Positions 8,009 to 16,371 of a stretch of 34,144 bases of DNA are shown here, one piece after another. Origin of the DNA: Phocaeicola_A sp964481755. GTDB lineage: Bacteria; Bacteroidota; Bacteroidia; Bacteroidales; Bacteroidaceae. A program made the translations under genes and the position numbers. Below the pieces are notes generated by a model, which saw only the letters and a program-made list of their open reading frames with translations, was not told the DNA's origin and made no database searches. The first letter of the stretch is position 1, and the number at the start of each line of letters is the position of its first letter. Location: positions 1-34,144 of the forward strand of contig CAYZVH010000011.1 in the NCBI GenBank assembly GCA_964481755.1, in the 5' to 3' direction.

Positions 8009-9712
8009 TTATTTCAACAGGGCTGAAACGGCAGCGTCTGTCAGATATTTAGAGAACTCAACATCTGTAGCAGCCTTCTTGGCGATAGAAGAATCCTTAG
8101 AGATGGCGCTCTTCAGACCGCTGACAACCATGGATGTGTTGTTGGTGCGAGCACCGATGATAGCGCTCAGGTAGTCTGTGTAAGCGTCAGCGTTCTTCAC
8201 TGAGCTCAGTGTGCTCTTAGCCTTGTTGTAGTCCTTTGTCAGGATCTGAGCCAAAGCAGCGCTGTTTGTCTTTGTGTCGCCGAATGCGTTCACAGCCTTC
8301 TCGTACTGACCGGCAGCGATGTAGTAGTTACCCAGAGCCTCGTTGATGTTCTCAGAACCAGAACCCTTAGCCAGGTAGCTCTCAGCGTTAGCCTTCTGTC
8401 CGTTAACCAACGAAACCAGACCCATGTTGGTGTTAGCCTCGTTAGAAGAGCTGTTCAGCGACAGAGCTTTCTTGAAGTAAGACTCAGCAGTGTCCATCTT
8501 GCCGGCCTTGTAAGCCAACTCACCGAGGTTGTTGTAAGCGCGGTAGTCGTTCGGATAGAGCTCAGCGGCCTTCTTGTAGATAGCCTCTTTCTCAGCGTCG
8601 GTGTTCACCAGTGTAGCGGCGTAGAGCAGTTCCTCGATAGAGAGGTCCTTCGGGTTGCTCTTGTAGTCGGCCAGAATCTCGTCGTCAGAACGACCAATCA
8701 ACTGGTAGTTCAATGTCAAGCGAGCGCGACGGAGTTTCGGCAGGATGTCGTCGGCCAGGTCTTTGTAAACAGAAGAGATGTTCTTGATCTCTGTCTCTCT
8801 CTGCTCAGGATCCTGATACATTGAGAGGACGCGGAGGATAAGGTCCTTATCCTGGATGTTCGACTTAGAAACCAACTCCTGGAAACCTTCCCAGTCCTGA
8901 GCGGTGTACTTAGAGTCAACCGTAGCGTTCACTTTGGCTTTCTTCAACTGCTTGTTGACGTACTTAGCGGCGTTGTCCTCGCGTTGTCCGGCCAGTTTCT
9001 CGTTGAGGCTTACACCACCATCAGGAGAAGCGTATGCGCTTACCTCGATGTTCTCGATAGCTTTGCCTTTCTTGTCAGCGTCTACGTCAGCCACCATCTT
9101 GTTGAACTCCTTGATGATGTCGGAGTTTGTCTCAGATGCGCGGATGTTAGCCTGCTGGATGAGGAACATGATGTTGGCCTCTTTGTTCTGTTTGATGATG
9201 CGCTGGTAAGCGTCCTCGGCGTTAGTCAGATTGGCGTTGCCCAGTGTGTTCTTCACCAACTCAGATGTAGCGATCACGCCGTCGGCGATCTTCACTGCCG
9301 GGATGTTCACTTCCTTGTTGCCGATCTTGGCGTCGAACTCCAGGTAGAGCTCAGACTTAGCCATCTCAGGAACGTAGTTGAAAGTGGTCTTCATTGTGTA
9401 GTTGCCACCCATCTTGTAAGAGATAGTCTGGTCGTTGCCCTGAACCTTCTCGCCCTGGAATGTAGCGGGAGTGCCTTTAGCCTCACCACCGTCCCATTTC
9501 AGCACCGGAGTAACGGTAACGACAGCTTTTTTCTTGAAATACTTCTCGGGGAATGTACCATTGATAGTAGCAGGTACCTGGCCACCAACTGCTTCCAGCA
9601 CCTCGGGGGTACATGTGAAGTACTCTGATGACAGCTCACCCATCTTGTTAGAACAAGAGGTGAACACGAACATAACAGCCATTAGTAATGGCAAATAGAA
9701 CTTTTTAATCAT
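8009..9712 (-). CDS. Lipoprotein with OmpA-like segment and TPR repeats
   Basis: 567 residues. The lipobox FTSC places lipidated Cys20. Residues 30-150 are beta-rich (VVTVTPVLKWDGG, YLEFDAKIGN) with no named family. Residues 221-262 (IEVSAYASPDGGVSLNEKLA followed by GQREDNAAKYV) have the strand-helix pattern of the OmpA/MotB fold, as in Bacteroidetes fimbria-associated OmpA proteins, and the segment to about 337 continues that resemblance. TPR units cover about 370-480 (YNNLGELAYKAGKMDTAESY, then NMGLVSLVNGQ). Codon use is strongly biased toward a small codon set, as in the OmpA gene, suggesting high expression. It stands alone with its own promoter and terminator. It probably sits in the periplasmic leaflet of the outer membrane and may bridge to peptidoglycan; that is inference. 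Confidence 0.82.
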   Translation of the reverse strand: MIKKFYLPLLMAVMFVFTSCSNKMGELSSEYFTCTPEVLEAVGGQVPATINGTFPEKYFKKKAVVTVTPVLKWDGGEAKGTPATFQGEKVQGNDQTISYKMGGNYTMKTTFNYVPEMAKSELYLEFDAKIGNKEVNIPAVKIADGVIATSELVKNTLGNANLTNAEDAYQRIIKQNKEANIMFLIQQANIRASETNSDIIKEFNKMVADVDADKKGKAIENIEVSAYASPDGGVSLNEKLAGQREDNAAKYVNKQLKKAKVNATVDSKYTAQDWEGFQELVSKSNIQDKDLILRVLSMYQDPEQRETEIKNISSVYKDLADDILPKLRRARLTLNYQLIGRSDDEILADYKSNPKDLSIEELLYAATLVNTDAEKEAIYKKAAELYPNDYRAYNNLGELAYKAGKMDTAESYFKKALSLNSSSNEANTNMGLVSLVNGQKANAESYLAKGSGSENINEALGNYYIAAGQYEKAVNAFGDTKTNSAALAQILTKDYNKAKSTLSSVKNADAYTDYLSAIIGARTNNTSMVVSGLKSAISKDSSIAKKAATDVEFSKYLTDAAVSALLK

Positions 9713-9765
9713 GTTGTTTTACTAGTTTAATATGATTAGATTAATAAATATATTCCAACACGTTG

Positions 9766-9773
9766 CAAAGATA
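9766..9773 (-). promoter_or_regulatory. -7 element of the TPR lipoprotein gene
   Basis: The minus strand reads TATCTTTG, an exact TAnnTTTG. It lies 53 bp before the ATG at 9712 and predicts a leader of about 45-50 nt. The -33 region is a T-run rather than TTTG. Confidence 0.55.
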
Positions 9774-9842
9774 ACGAAAGAGTCTGTACTAGAAAAAACT
9801 TAATCTCCTTTTTTTAATAGATTCCTTTAAAGAAGTTTAAAA

Positions 9843-9868
9843 GCCCCGAATCGCCTTGGTTGCGGGGC
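9843..9868 (-). terminator. Terminator hairpin of xerD
   Basis: GCCCCG/CGGGGC arms (9843-9848 and 9863-9868) with a 14-nt loop, 37 bp past the xerD stop. On the minus strand it is followed by TTTTAAAC. The stem is short but GC-only. Confidence 0.65.
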
Positions 9869-9905
9869 GGGGCAGTGTAAACTAATGGTTGACACTTTTT
9901 CTCTT

Positions 9906-10862
9906 CTATTCCTCCCCTCCGTGCTGTTTCCGGTAGTTGATGTTACGCGGGTGGTGCAGGATAATCTCGCTGCGCAGCAGGTTGCGGTCTATGTGGGTGT
10001 AGATCTCGGTAGTGGTGATGCACTCGTGGCCCAGCATGCATTGTATGGCGCGCAGGTTGGCGCCTCCCTCCAGCAGATGGGTAGCGAAGGAGTGACGGAA
10101 GGTGTGCGGACTGACGGTCTTCTGGATGCCTGCCGCCTCGGCCAATACCTTTATTATATGGAACACCGTGATGCGTGACAACTGCTGACCGCGTCGGAAG
10201 CTGAGGAACACGTAGTCCTCTTGCCCAGGCTTGATGGTGATGTCGCCGCGTTGCTCGAAGTATTTGTTCAGCTCGTCGATGGCGCGGCGCGAGATGGGCA
10301 CCAACCGTTGTTTGTCACCCTTGCCGATGACCCGGATGAACTCCTCGTTCAGGTAGAGGTCCGACAGGCGAAGGTTGCACAGCTCCGACACGCGCAGGCC
10401 GCAGCTGTAGAGCACCTCCAGCATCGCCTTGTTGCGTTGTCCCTCGGCCTCGGTGAGGTCGATGCACCCGATGATGGCGTCGATTTCCTCCAGCGTCAGC
10501 ACGTCCGGCAGATGAAAACCTATCTTGGGCGAGTCTATCAGCTCCGTCGGGGCGGTGGCGATGTACTCCTCTATCACCAGGAACTTGTAGAACGACCGCA
10601 GCCCCGAGAGGATGCGCGCCTGCGAGCGGGGATGGATGCCCACGTCGTGGAGGTCGGCCAGGAAGTGTTGTATGTCCTCTGTCTTGGCGTCGACTAGTAT
10701 AATCTGCTCGTCGCGCAGATAGTCGGCCAACTTGCGGATGTCGCTCAGGTAAGCGTCCACGGTGTTGTCCGCCATGGCCTTTTCCAGCTTCAGATATTGT
10801 CTGTAGCGCTCAATTACCACTTCATTGGCATCCTTGTTCTTCCTTTGTGTGTGTAGTTCCAT
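9906..10862 (-). CDS. xerD: Site-specific tyrosine recombinase XerD
   Basis: 318 residues from the ATG at 10862, the usual XerD length. The N-terminal SAM-like core-binding domain covers about 14-100. The catalytic set is complete: Arg157 (CGLRVSEL), Lys181 (GKGDKQR), His253 and Arg256 (HTFRHSFATHLLEGG), His279 (LGHE) and nucleophile Tyr288 (IYTHID). XerD, normally paired with XerC, resolves chromosome dimers at dif during division. XerD is favoured over XerC because of length and the TLEEIDAII and HTFRHSFATHLLEGGANLR segments, but the two paralogues are close. An integrase of a mobile element is unlikely because the neighbours are housekeeping genes. It diverges from aroQ, and its promoter probably lies in or beside the gap at 10890. 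Confidence 0.92.
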   Translation of the reverse strand: MELHTQRKNKDANEVVIERYRQYLKLEKAMADNTVDAYLSDIRKLADYLRDEQIILVDAKTEDIQHFLADLHDVGIHPRSQARILSGLRSFYKFLVIEEYIATAPTELIDSPKIGFHLPDVLTLEEIDAIIGCIDLTEAEGQRNKAMLEVLYSCGLRVSELCNLRLSDLYLNEEFIRVIGKGDKQRLVPISRRAIDELNKYFEQRGDITIKPGQEDYVFLSFRRGQQLSRITVFHIIKVLAEAAGIQKTVSPHTFRHSFATHLLEGGANLRAIQCMLGHECITTTEIYTHIDRNLLRSEIILHHPRNINYRKQHGGEE

Positions 10863-10871
10863 ACTTTTTCC

Positions 10872-10879
10872 TACCTTTG
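10872..10879 (+). promoter_or_regulatory. -7 element of the aroQ-pyk transcription unit
   Basis: TACCTTTG, an exact TAnnTTTG, on the plus strand 11 bp before the gap. TTTG at 10844-10847 is a candidate -33 but its 24-bp spacing is long. The transcription start would be at the gap edge. Confidence 0.55.
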
Positions 10880-10889
10880 TACCCAAATT

Positions 10890-10989
10890 NNNNNNNNNNN
10901 NNNNNNNNNNNNNNNNNNNNNNNNNNNNNNNNNNNNNNNNNNNNNNNNNNNNNNNNNNNNNNNNNNNNNNNNNNNNNNNNNNNNNNNNN
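10890..10989. other. Assembly gap of 100 N
   Basis: Exactly 100 N, the usual placeholder for unknown length. Only about 7-8 residues of AroQ and a short leader should be missing, so the true gap is probably a few tens of bases. Confidence 0.95.
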
Positions 10990-11406
10990 AACGGCCCCAA
11001 CATCAACCTGTTGGGCAAGCGGGAACCTTCCATCTACGGGAGCGTCTCCTTCGAGGACTATCTGCAGCAGCTGCGCGCCGCCTTCCCCGATGTGCGGATT
11101 GACTATTACCAGTCGAACGTGGAGGGCGAGATGATAAACAAACTCCACGAGGTGGGCTTCGACTACGACGGCATCGTGCTCAACGCCGGGGCCTACACCC
11201 ACACCAGCATCGCCCTGCAGGACGCCATCCGCGCCATCACCGCGCCGACCATAGAGGTGCACATCTCCAATGTGCACAAGCGCGAGGAGTTTCGCCACAA
11301 GTCGATGATCTCCTGCGCATGTCTGGGTGTCATCTGTGGCTTCGGGCTCGACTCGTACCGCCTGGCCGTGGACGCGTTGATTCATCAGAACCGAACGAAC
11401 AACTAA
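10990..11406 (+). CDS. aroQ: Type II 3-dehydroquinate dehydratase, 5' end in gap
   Basis: 138 residues are visible, starting inside the conserved opening NGPNINLLGKREPSIYG; the family normally has about 7-8 residues before this, so the start codon lies in the N run. The conserved asparagine-containing stretch (IVLNAGAYTHTSIALQDAI) and the active-site segment VHISNVHKREEFRHKS are both present. The enzyme converts 3-dehydroquinate to 3-dehydroshikimate in the shikimate pathway, in the cytoplasm, as a dodecamer in the family. The type II sequence has no relation to the Schiff-base-forming type I (AroD). It is followed by pyk after 22 bp and is probably co-transcribed with it. Confidence 0.95.
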   Translation, partial: NGPNINLLGKREPSIYGSVSFEDYLQQLRAAFPDVRIDYYQSNVEGEMINKLHEVGFDYDGIVLNAGAYTHTSIALQDAIRAITAPTIEVHISNVHKREEFRHKSMISCACLGVICGFGLDSYRLAVDALIHQNRTNN

Positions 11407-11428
11407 ACGATAAATAAGGTATAGAACT

Positions 11429-12892
11429 ATGTTGCTGAAACAGACAAAGATTGTGGCTTCCATCTCCGACCAACGTTGCGATGTGGACTTCATAAAAGCC
11501 CTGTTCGACGCAGGTATGAACGTGGTGCGCATGAACACCGCCCACGCCAGCCGCGAGGGATTCGAGAAACTGATAGCCAATGTGCGCGCCGTATCCAACC
11601 GCATCGCCATACTGATGGACACCAAAGGTCCCGAGGTGCGTACCACCCCGCTGGTGGGCGACCCCATACCCTTCAAGATAGGCGACCGCGTGAAGGTGGT
11701 GGGCAACCCCGACGGCAAGACCACGTGCGACTGCATCTGCGTGTCGTACCCCCGCTTCGTGGACGACCTGAAAGTGGGTGGCGAGATACTCATCGACGAT
11801 GGCGACCTGGGTCTGAAGGTGGTGGAGAAGAAGGCGGACGCGCTCTACTGCGTGGTGCAGAACGAGGCCACGCTGGGCAACCGCAAGAGCGTGAACGTGC
11901 CGGGAGTGCGCATCAACCTCCCCTCGCTCACCGAGAAGGACCGCAACAACATCCTCTATGCCATAGAGAAAGACATCGACTTCATAGCCCACTCCTTTGT
12001 CCGCAACCGACAGGATGTGCTCGACATACGCCAGATACTGGATGCTCACAACAGCTCCATCAAGATCATCGCCAAGATTGAGAACCAGGAGGGTGTGGAC
12101 AATATCGACGAGATTCTGGAAGTGGCCGACGGCATCATGGTGGCCCGTGGCGACCTGGGCATCGAGGTGCCGCAGGAACGCATCCCCGGCATCCAGCGCG
12201 TCCTCATCCGCAAGTGCGTGCAGGCCCGCAAGCCGGTCATCGTGGCCACCCAGATGTTGCACACGATGATTCAGAACCCGCGCCCCACACGCGCCGAGGT
12301 GACCGACATCGCCAACGCCATCTACTACCGCACCGACGCCCTGATGCTCAGCGGCGAGACCGCCTACGGCAAATATCCCGTGGAGGCCGTGCGCACCATG
12401 ACCAAGGTGGCAGCCCAGGCTGAGAAGGACAAGTTGGCTGAGAACGACATACGCATCCCGTTGGCTGAGAACTGCAACGTGACCGACTTCCTGGCCAAGC
12501 AGGCAGTGAAGGCGACGGACAAGATGAACATACGCGCCATCATCACCGACAGCTACAGCGGCCGCACCGCTCGCAGCTTGGCGGCCTTCCGTGGACGCTA
12601 CCCGGTGCTGGCCATCTGCTACAACGAGAAGACCATGCGCCACCTGGCGCTTTCCTACGGTGTGGAGGCCATCTACATGCCTGAGCTGGGCAACGGCCAG
12701 GAGTACTACTTCGCCGCCCTGCGCAAGCTGCTGAAGGACGGCACCATCCGAGAAGACCAGATGGTGGCTTACCTGAGTGGCGGAAAGTCCGGCACGCACA
12801 CCTCCTTCCTGGAGATAAACCAGGTGTCCGATGTGTTGAAATACGCCGAGTCGGGCGAATATATACTGCCCAACCGCAACAGATACCTCTAA
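11429..12892 (+). CDS. pyk: Pyruvate kinase
   Basis: 487 residues, normal for bacterial pyruvate kinase. It opens with KQTKIVASISDQRCD and has the substrate-binding NVVRMNTAHAS. The family signature IKIIAKIENQEGV contains the catalytic lysine, and GIMVARGDLGIEVP follows. MLSGETAYGKYPVEAV is also conserved. It transfers phosphate from phosphoenolpyruvate to ADP, the last step of glycolysis. The C-terminal allosteric-type domain is complete (SYSGRTARSLAAFRGRYPVL). The opening differs slightly from the common TKIVATIGPAS (here TKIVASISDQR). The stop is 4 bp before the next ATG, so translation is probably coupled to the O-methyltransferase gene. Confidence 0.97.
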   Translation: MLLKQTKIVASISDQRCDVDFIKALFDAGMNVVRMNTAHASREGFEKLIANVRAVSNRIAILMDTKGPEVRTTPLVGDPIPFKIGDRVKVVGNPDGKTTCDCICVSYPRFVDDLKVGGEILIDDGDLGLKVVEKKADALYCVVQNEATLGNRKSVNVPGVRINLPSLTEKDRNNILYAIEKDIDFIAHSFVRNRQDVLDIRQILDAHNSSIKIIAKIENQEGVDNIDEILEVADGIMVARGDLGIEVPQERIPGIQRVLIRKCVQARKPVIVATQMLHTMIQNPRPTRAEVTDIANAIYYRTDALMLSGETAYGKYPVEAVRTMTKVAAQAEKDKLAENDIRIPLAENCNVTDFLAKQAVKATDKMNIRAIITDSYSGRTARSLAAFRGRYPVLAICYNEKTMRHLALSYGVEAIYMPELGNGQEYYFAALRKLLKDGTIREDQMVAYLSGGKSGTHTSFLEINQVSDVLKYAESGEYILPNRNRYL

Positions 12893-12896
12893 GCCT

Positions 12897-13592
12897 ATGC
12901 AAGAGACCGAACCGATAGATGAGTACATTCTGAAGCACATCGACGCTGAGGGCGACTACCTGCGCCGCCTCTACCGCGACACACACGTGAAGCTGTTGCG
13001 CCCCCGCATGGCATCGGGCCACCTGCAGGGTCGCATGCTGAAGATGTTCGTGCAGATGATTCGCCCCCGGCAGATACTGGAGATAGGCACATTTACCGGT
13101 TACTCAGCCATCTGCATGGCCGAAGGGTTGGACGAGGGCGGACTGGTCCACACCTTCGAGATCAACGATGAGCAGGAGGACTTCACCCGTCCGTGGCTCG
13201 AGGGCTCGGCCTACGCCGACAAGATACGGTTCTACATCGGCGACGCCCTGCAACTGGTGCCGCGGATGGACCTCACCTTCGACATGGCCTTTGTGGACGG
13301 CGACAAGCGCCACTACAACGACTACTACGACCTGGTGTTGCCGCGCCTGCGCCCCGGTGGCTACCTGTTGGCCGACAACACCTTGTGGGACGGACACGTC
13401 GTCGACCCCGCCTACGACCGTGACCATCAGACCATCGGCATCAAGGCCTTCAACGACCGCGTGGTGGCCGACCGCCGGGTGGAGAAGGTGATACTGCCCC
13501 TGCGCGACGGGCTCACCATCATCCGCAAGAAGACCTCGGAGGAGCTGCAGCGTGAAGGCCTGCCCGGTTGGACCGACAACAGTGACGAATAA
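12897..13592 (+). CDS. O-methyltransferase, class I SAM-dependent (COMT-like)
   Basis: 231 residues. SAM-binding motif I is LEIGTFTGYSAICMAEGL at about residues 60-77, followed by the acidic FEIND. The metal-binding part is the DMAFVDGDKRHYNDYYDLVL stretch and GGYLLADNTLWDGHV, matching the Asp-Asp-Asn pattern of catechol/caffeoyl-CoA O-methyltransferases. It probably methylates a hydroxyl on a small catechol-like substrate, or a tRNA base as in TrmR-type relatives of the same family. It sits 4 bp after pyk and 39 bp before rbfA in a translation/metabolism cluster, which mildly favours an RNA role. That is inference. Confidence 0.9.
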   Translation: MQETEPIDEYILKHIDAEGDYLRRLYRDTHVKLLRPRMASGHLQGRMLKMFVQMIRPRQILEIGTFTGYSAICMAEGLDEGGLVHTFEINDEQEDFTRPWLEGSAYADKIRFYIGDALQLVPRMDLTFDMAFVDGDKRHYNDYYDLVLPRLRPGGYLLADNTLWDGHVVDPAYDRDHQTIGIKAFNDRVVADRRVEKVILPLRDGLTIIRKKTSEELQREGLPGWTDNSDE

Positions 13593-13631
13593 ACATTCAA
13601 ATTATACCTATATATATAAATAAGAACAATT

Positions 13632-13967
13632 ATGGAAACGACAAGACAGAACAAAATAGCACGGCTCATACAGAAGGAGCTGAGTGACATTTTCCTGCTT
13701 CAGACCAAAGCCTACAAAGGCGTGTTGGTATCGGTGAGCGCCGTACGTATCAGTCCCGACCTCAGTGTGGCCCGCGTCTACCTGAGCGTGTTCCCCTCGG
13801 AGCGCAACCAGGAGATTGTGAAGAACATCAACGACAACATGAAGTCCGTCCGCTATGAGCTGGGCACACGCGTGCGTCATCAGCTGCGCATCATCCCCGA
13901 ACTGAAGTTCTTCGTGGACGACTCGCTGGACTACATCGAACACATCGACCAACTGCTGAAGGAGTGA
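13632..13967 (+). CDS. rbfA: 30S ribosome-binding factor RbfA
   Basis: 111 residues, typical for the family. The opening TRQNKIARLIQKELSDIF and the KH-like core (VSVSAVRISPDLSVARVYLS) are characteristic, as are VRYELGTRVRHQLRIIPELK and FFVDDSLDYIEHID near the end. RbfA binds the 5' region of 16S rRNA during small-subunit maturation and is needed for cold adaptation in Escherichia coli. Its leader (13593-13631) is A/T rich with a TATATATATA run. Its last codons overlap the start of the permease gene by 4 bases (GTGA), implying coupled translation. Confidence 0.95.
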   Translation: METTRQNKIARLIQKELSDIFLLQTKAYKGVLVSVSAVRISPDLSVARVYLSVFPSERNQEIVKNINDNMKSVRYELGTRVRHQLRIIPELKFFVDDSLDYIEHIDQLLKE

Positions 13968-15190
13968 ACCTCTCGTTCTACATAGCCCGGCGCTACCTCT
14001 TCTCCAAGAAGTCGCACCACGCCATCAACATCATCTCGGGCATCTCCGTCTGCGGAGTGGCGCTGGCCACGCTTGCCTTGGTGTGCACCCTCTCTGTGTT
14101 CAATGGCTTCCAGGAGTTGGTGGCCACCTTCTTCACCGCCTTCGACCCACAGCTGAAGGTGGTGCCCACGACCGGCAAGGTGTTCGACGCCACCGACTCG
14201 CGCATAGCCCAGCTACGTGCCCTGCCCCAGGTGGATGTGCTGACCAAGACGCTGGAGGAGAACGCCATCGTGCAGTATAAGAACCGCCAGGCCATGGTGG
14301 TCATCAAGGGTGTGGAGGACAACTTCGAGCAGCTGACCGCCATCGACAGCATCCTCTACGGCAATGGCACATTCAAACTCCACGACGAGGTGGTCAGCTA
14401 CGGCATCATGGGTCTGCAGCTGGTCTCGGTGTTGGCCTCGGGCATTGCTCCGGTCGACGCGGTGGAGGTGTATGCTCCCAAGCGCGACGAGAAGGTGAAC
14501 CTGGCCAATCCCGCCAACAGCTTCAAGCACGCCTACCTCTACTCCCCCGGCGTGGCCTTTCTGGTGAACCAGCAGAAGTACGATGGCTCCTACGTGCTCA
14601 CCTCTCTAAAGTTTGCGCGCGACCTGTTCCACTACGACCGCGAGGTGTCCGCCATCGAACTGAAACTGAAACCTTCGGCTGACGCCGGCGCAGTGAAAAG
14701 GCAAATCGCCCAACTGCTGGGCGACGACTTCCGCGTGCTCGACCGCTACGAACAGCAGGCGGACGTGTTCCGCATCATGGAGGTGGAGAAACTCATCTCC
14801 TACATCTTCCTCACGTTCATCCTCGTCATCGCCTGCTTCAACATCATCGGTTCCCTCTCGATGCTCATCATTGACAAGAAGCAGGACGTGCAGACCCTGC
14901 GCAACCTGGGAGCGGACGACCGGTTGATAGCCCGCATCTTCCTCTTCGAAGGGCGGCTCATCTCCCTCTTCGGGGCAGTGATAGGCATCGTTCTAGGCTT
15001 GGCACTCTGCTTCGTGCAGCAACGCTTCGGACTCATCACGCTAGGCTCGTCGGCCGACAGTTTCCTTGTGAATGCCTATCCCGTCAGTGTTCATTGGCAG
15101 GATGTCGTGCTCATCTTCGCCACCGTGGTGTTGGTGGGTTTCCTGGCTGTGTGGTATCCCGTGCGGTACCTCAGCCGTAGGTTGCTGTGA
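13964..15190 (+). CDS. LolC/LolE-type ABC transporter permease (FtsX family)
   Basis: 408 residues, starting at a GTG that overlaps the rbfA stop. The conserved opening NLSFYIARRYLFSKKSHHA is typical of LolC/E-like permeases. One membrane helix lies at about 20-45, then a large periplasmic domain (about 50-275), then three C-terminal helices in an FtsX domain (FLTFILVIACFNIIGSLSML, LFGAVIGIVLGLALCFV, VVLIFATVVLVGFLAVWYPV). In proteobacteria LolCDE extracts lipoproteins from the inner membrane. Bacteroidales have one or more such permeases, usually without the ATPase next door; none is here. Its stop is only 9 bp from the convergent fecR-A stop. Confidence 0.9.
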   Translation: MNLSFYIARRYLFSKKSHHAINIISGISVCGVALATLALVCTLSVFNGFQELVATFFTAFDPQLKVVPTTGKVFDATDSRIAQLRALPQVDVLTKTLEENAIVQYKNRQAMVVIKGVEDNFEQLTAIDSILYGNGTFKLHDEVVSYGIMGLQLVSVLASGIAPVDAVEVYAPKRDEKVNLANPANSFKHAYLYSPGVAFLVNQQKYDGSYVLTSLKFARDLFHYDREVSAIELKLKPSADAGAVKRQIAQLLGDDFRVLDRYEQQADVFRIMEVEKLISYIFLTFILVIACFNIIGSLSMLIIDKKQDVQTLRNLGADDRLIARIFLFEGRLISLFGAVIGIVLGLALCFVQQRFGLITLGSSADSFLVNAYPVSVHWQDVVLIFATVVLVGFLAVWYPVRYLSRRLL

Positions 15191-15199
15191 GCGGGGCGG

Positions 15200-16306
15200 T
15201 TAGTAAACAATGATTTTGTTGCCATCCAGGCGGACGCGGATGCGGCGCAAGCGGTTGAGATTCTCCAGCGCCGTGTCGATAGGTTCGTTGCGCAGGGCGG
15301 AGAAGTGCACTTTGTAGTGCAGGGCCTCCGTGTTTTGGAACACCACGCCCAGGTTATACCAACGGCCTAGGTCGCAGAGTACCTTCACCAGCGGTTGGTC
15401 GTGGTAGTAGAAGAATCCGTTCACCCACTGCGTTACTTCGTAAGGGTCCACCTCGCGCACCTGCACCTCGCCCTTGGCATTGTACCATGCCTCCTGTCCC
15501 GGTTCCAGTGTGGCGTCGCAGACCGTGGCGTCGGGTCGCATCACCTCCACCTTACCTTTTATAAGAGCCACCCGAGCCGTTTCCGAGGCATAGCTCTTCA
15601 TGTTGAACTCCGTGCCCAATACCCGCACCGAGAGTTGGTCGGAGGTGACGATGAACGGAGCGTCGTCGTTGCGCACAATCTTGAAATAGGCCTCGCCCTT
15701 CAGCTTCACCCAACGCCGTCCGCTCTGGAACGCTGTGGGGAATTCGATGGTACTCTCGGCATTGAGCATCACTTCCGATCCGTCGGGCAGCACCACCTTG
15801 AAGTCCATGCCGCGCGGTGTGGAGAGCCGCTGCGTCTTGTTCTGTAGCTTGGCCACCACGGCAGGCTTCTGCGGTTTCGTCGCCTCCTGGTACGAGATGG
15901 AATCCTTCTGGGTGAGGTCCAGCGTGTCGTTCTCACGCTCCAACTTCACCCGCTGTGGCTTCTCGTCGTATTGCATGGCGACAATCTCCTTCGCTTGCTG
16001 CGGCGCGGGCGCGTCGAACAGTGCGTGGCGGAACACGATGACGAGGGCCAGCATGGCGGCTGCTCCCAGTAGGGCGGCAGCGGTCATGTGCCAAGCCGTG
16101 AAGCCTCGCTTCGGGGTCTCCCGAGCGACCATCCGCTCCCGGCGGAAGGCATCCCAAGCCTCGTCTACATCGGGTTGCGACGCGTGTCGCCTGCGGTAGT
16201 CCATGCGGACCAACGCACCCATGCGCGAAGCCTCTGCCTCCTGCTGGTCGCAAGGGACATTTGTTTCTTCCGTCTGGTTCAACTTGTTATCGGCATCTTC
16301 CATCAT
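15200..16306 (-). CDS. FecR-family anti-sigma factor, locus A
   Basis: 368 residues. The cytoplasmic N-terminus is about 70 residues and is followed by one membrane helix (WHMTAAALLGAAAMLALVIV, about 71-90). A charged periplasmic linker, longer than usual, runs to about 155. The FecR domain follows (LSTPRGMDFKVVLPDGSEVM, then VKLKGEAYFKIVRND). The C-terminal DUF4974/STN-like part contains VNGFFYYHDQPLVKVLCDLG. FecR proteins hold an ECF sigma factor and release it on a signal from an outer membrane SusC-type transducer with an N-terminal STN domain; here that is the divergent susC-A. The gene lies 53 bp after sigma A and has its own candidate ECF promoter. Confidence 0.93.
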   Translation of the reverse strand: MMEDADNKLNQTEETNVPCDQQEAEASRMGALVRMDYRRRHASQPDVDEAWDAFRRERMVARETPKRGFTAWHMTAAALLGAAAMLALVIVFRHALFDAPAPQQAKEIVAMQYDEKPQRVKLERENDTLDLTQKDSISYQEATKPQKPAVVAKLQNKTQRLSTPRGMDFKVVLPDGSEVMLNAESTIEFPTAFQSGRRWVKLKGEAYFKIVRNDDAPFIVTSDQLSVRVLGTEFNMKSYASETARVALIKGKVEVMRPDATVCDATLEPGQEAWYNAKGEVQVREVDPYEVTQWVNGFFYYHDQPLVKVLCDLGRWYNLGVVFQNTEALHYKVHFSALRNEPIDTALENLNRLRRIRVRLDGNKIIVY

Positions 16307-16343
16307 CCGTCAGCTCTTTGTGTTTACGTTCTATATATTATTA

Positions 16344-16371
16344 CAGACAATCGCGCTCCTCATTCGGTACC
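16344..16371 (-). promoter_or_regulatory. Candidate ECF promoter of fecR-A
   Basis: On the minus strand: GGTACC (16366-16371), exactly 16 nt, then TGTCTG (16344-16349). The first box overlaps the last codons of the sigma gene. The same arrangement precedes susC-A. The predicted start lies about 30 nt before the fecR ATG. Confidence 0.6.

Noticed and set aside
9906..10862. Integrase marking a mobile element
   Set aside because: The full XerD-type sequence, housekeeping neighbours (aroQ, pyk, rbfA) and lack of attachment repeats favour chromosomal XerD.
11330..12940. A 536-codon minus-strand open frame opposite aroQ and pyk
   Set aside because: It lies fully antisense to clearly conserved pyruvate kinase; the low-complexity His/Val/Leu-rich translation is typical of a GC-rich shadow frame.
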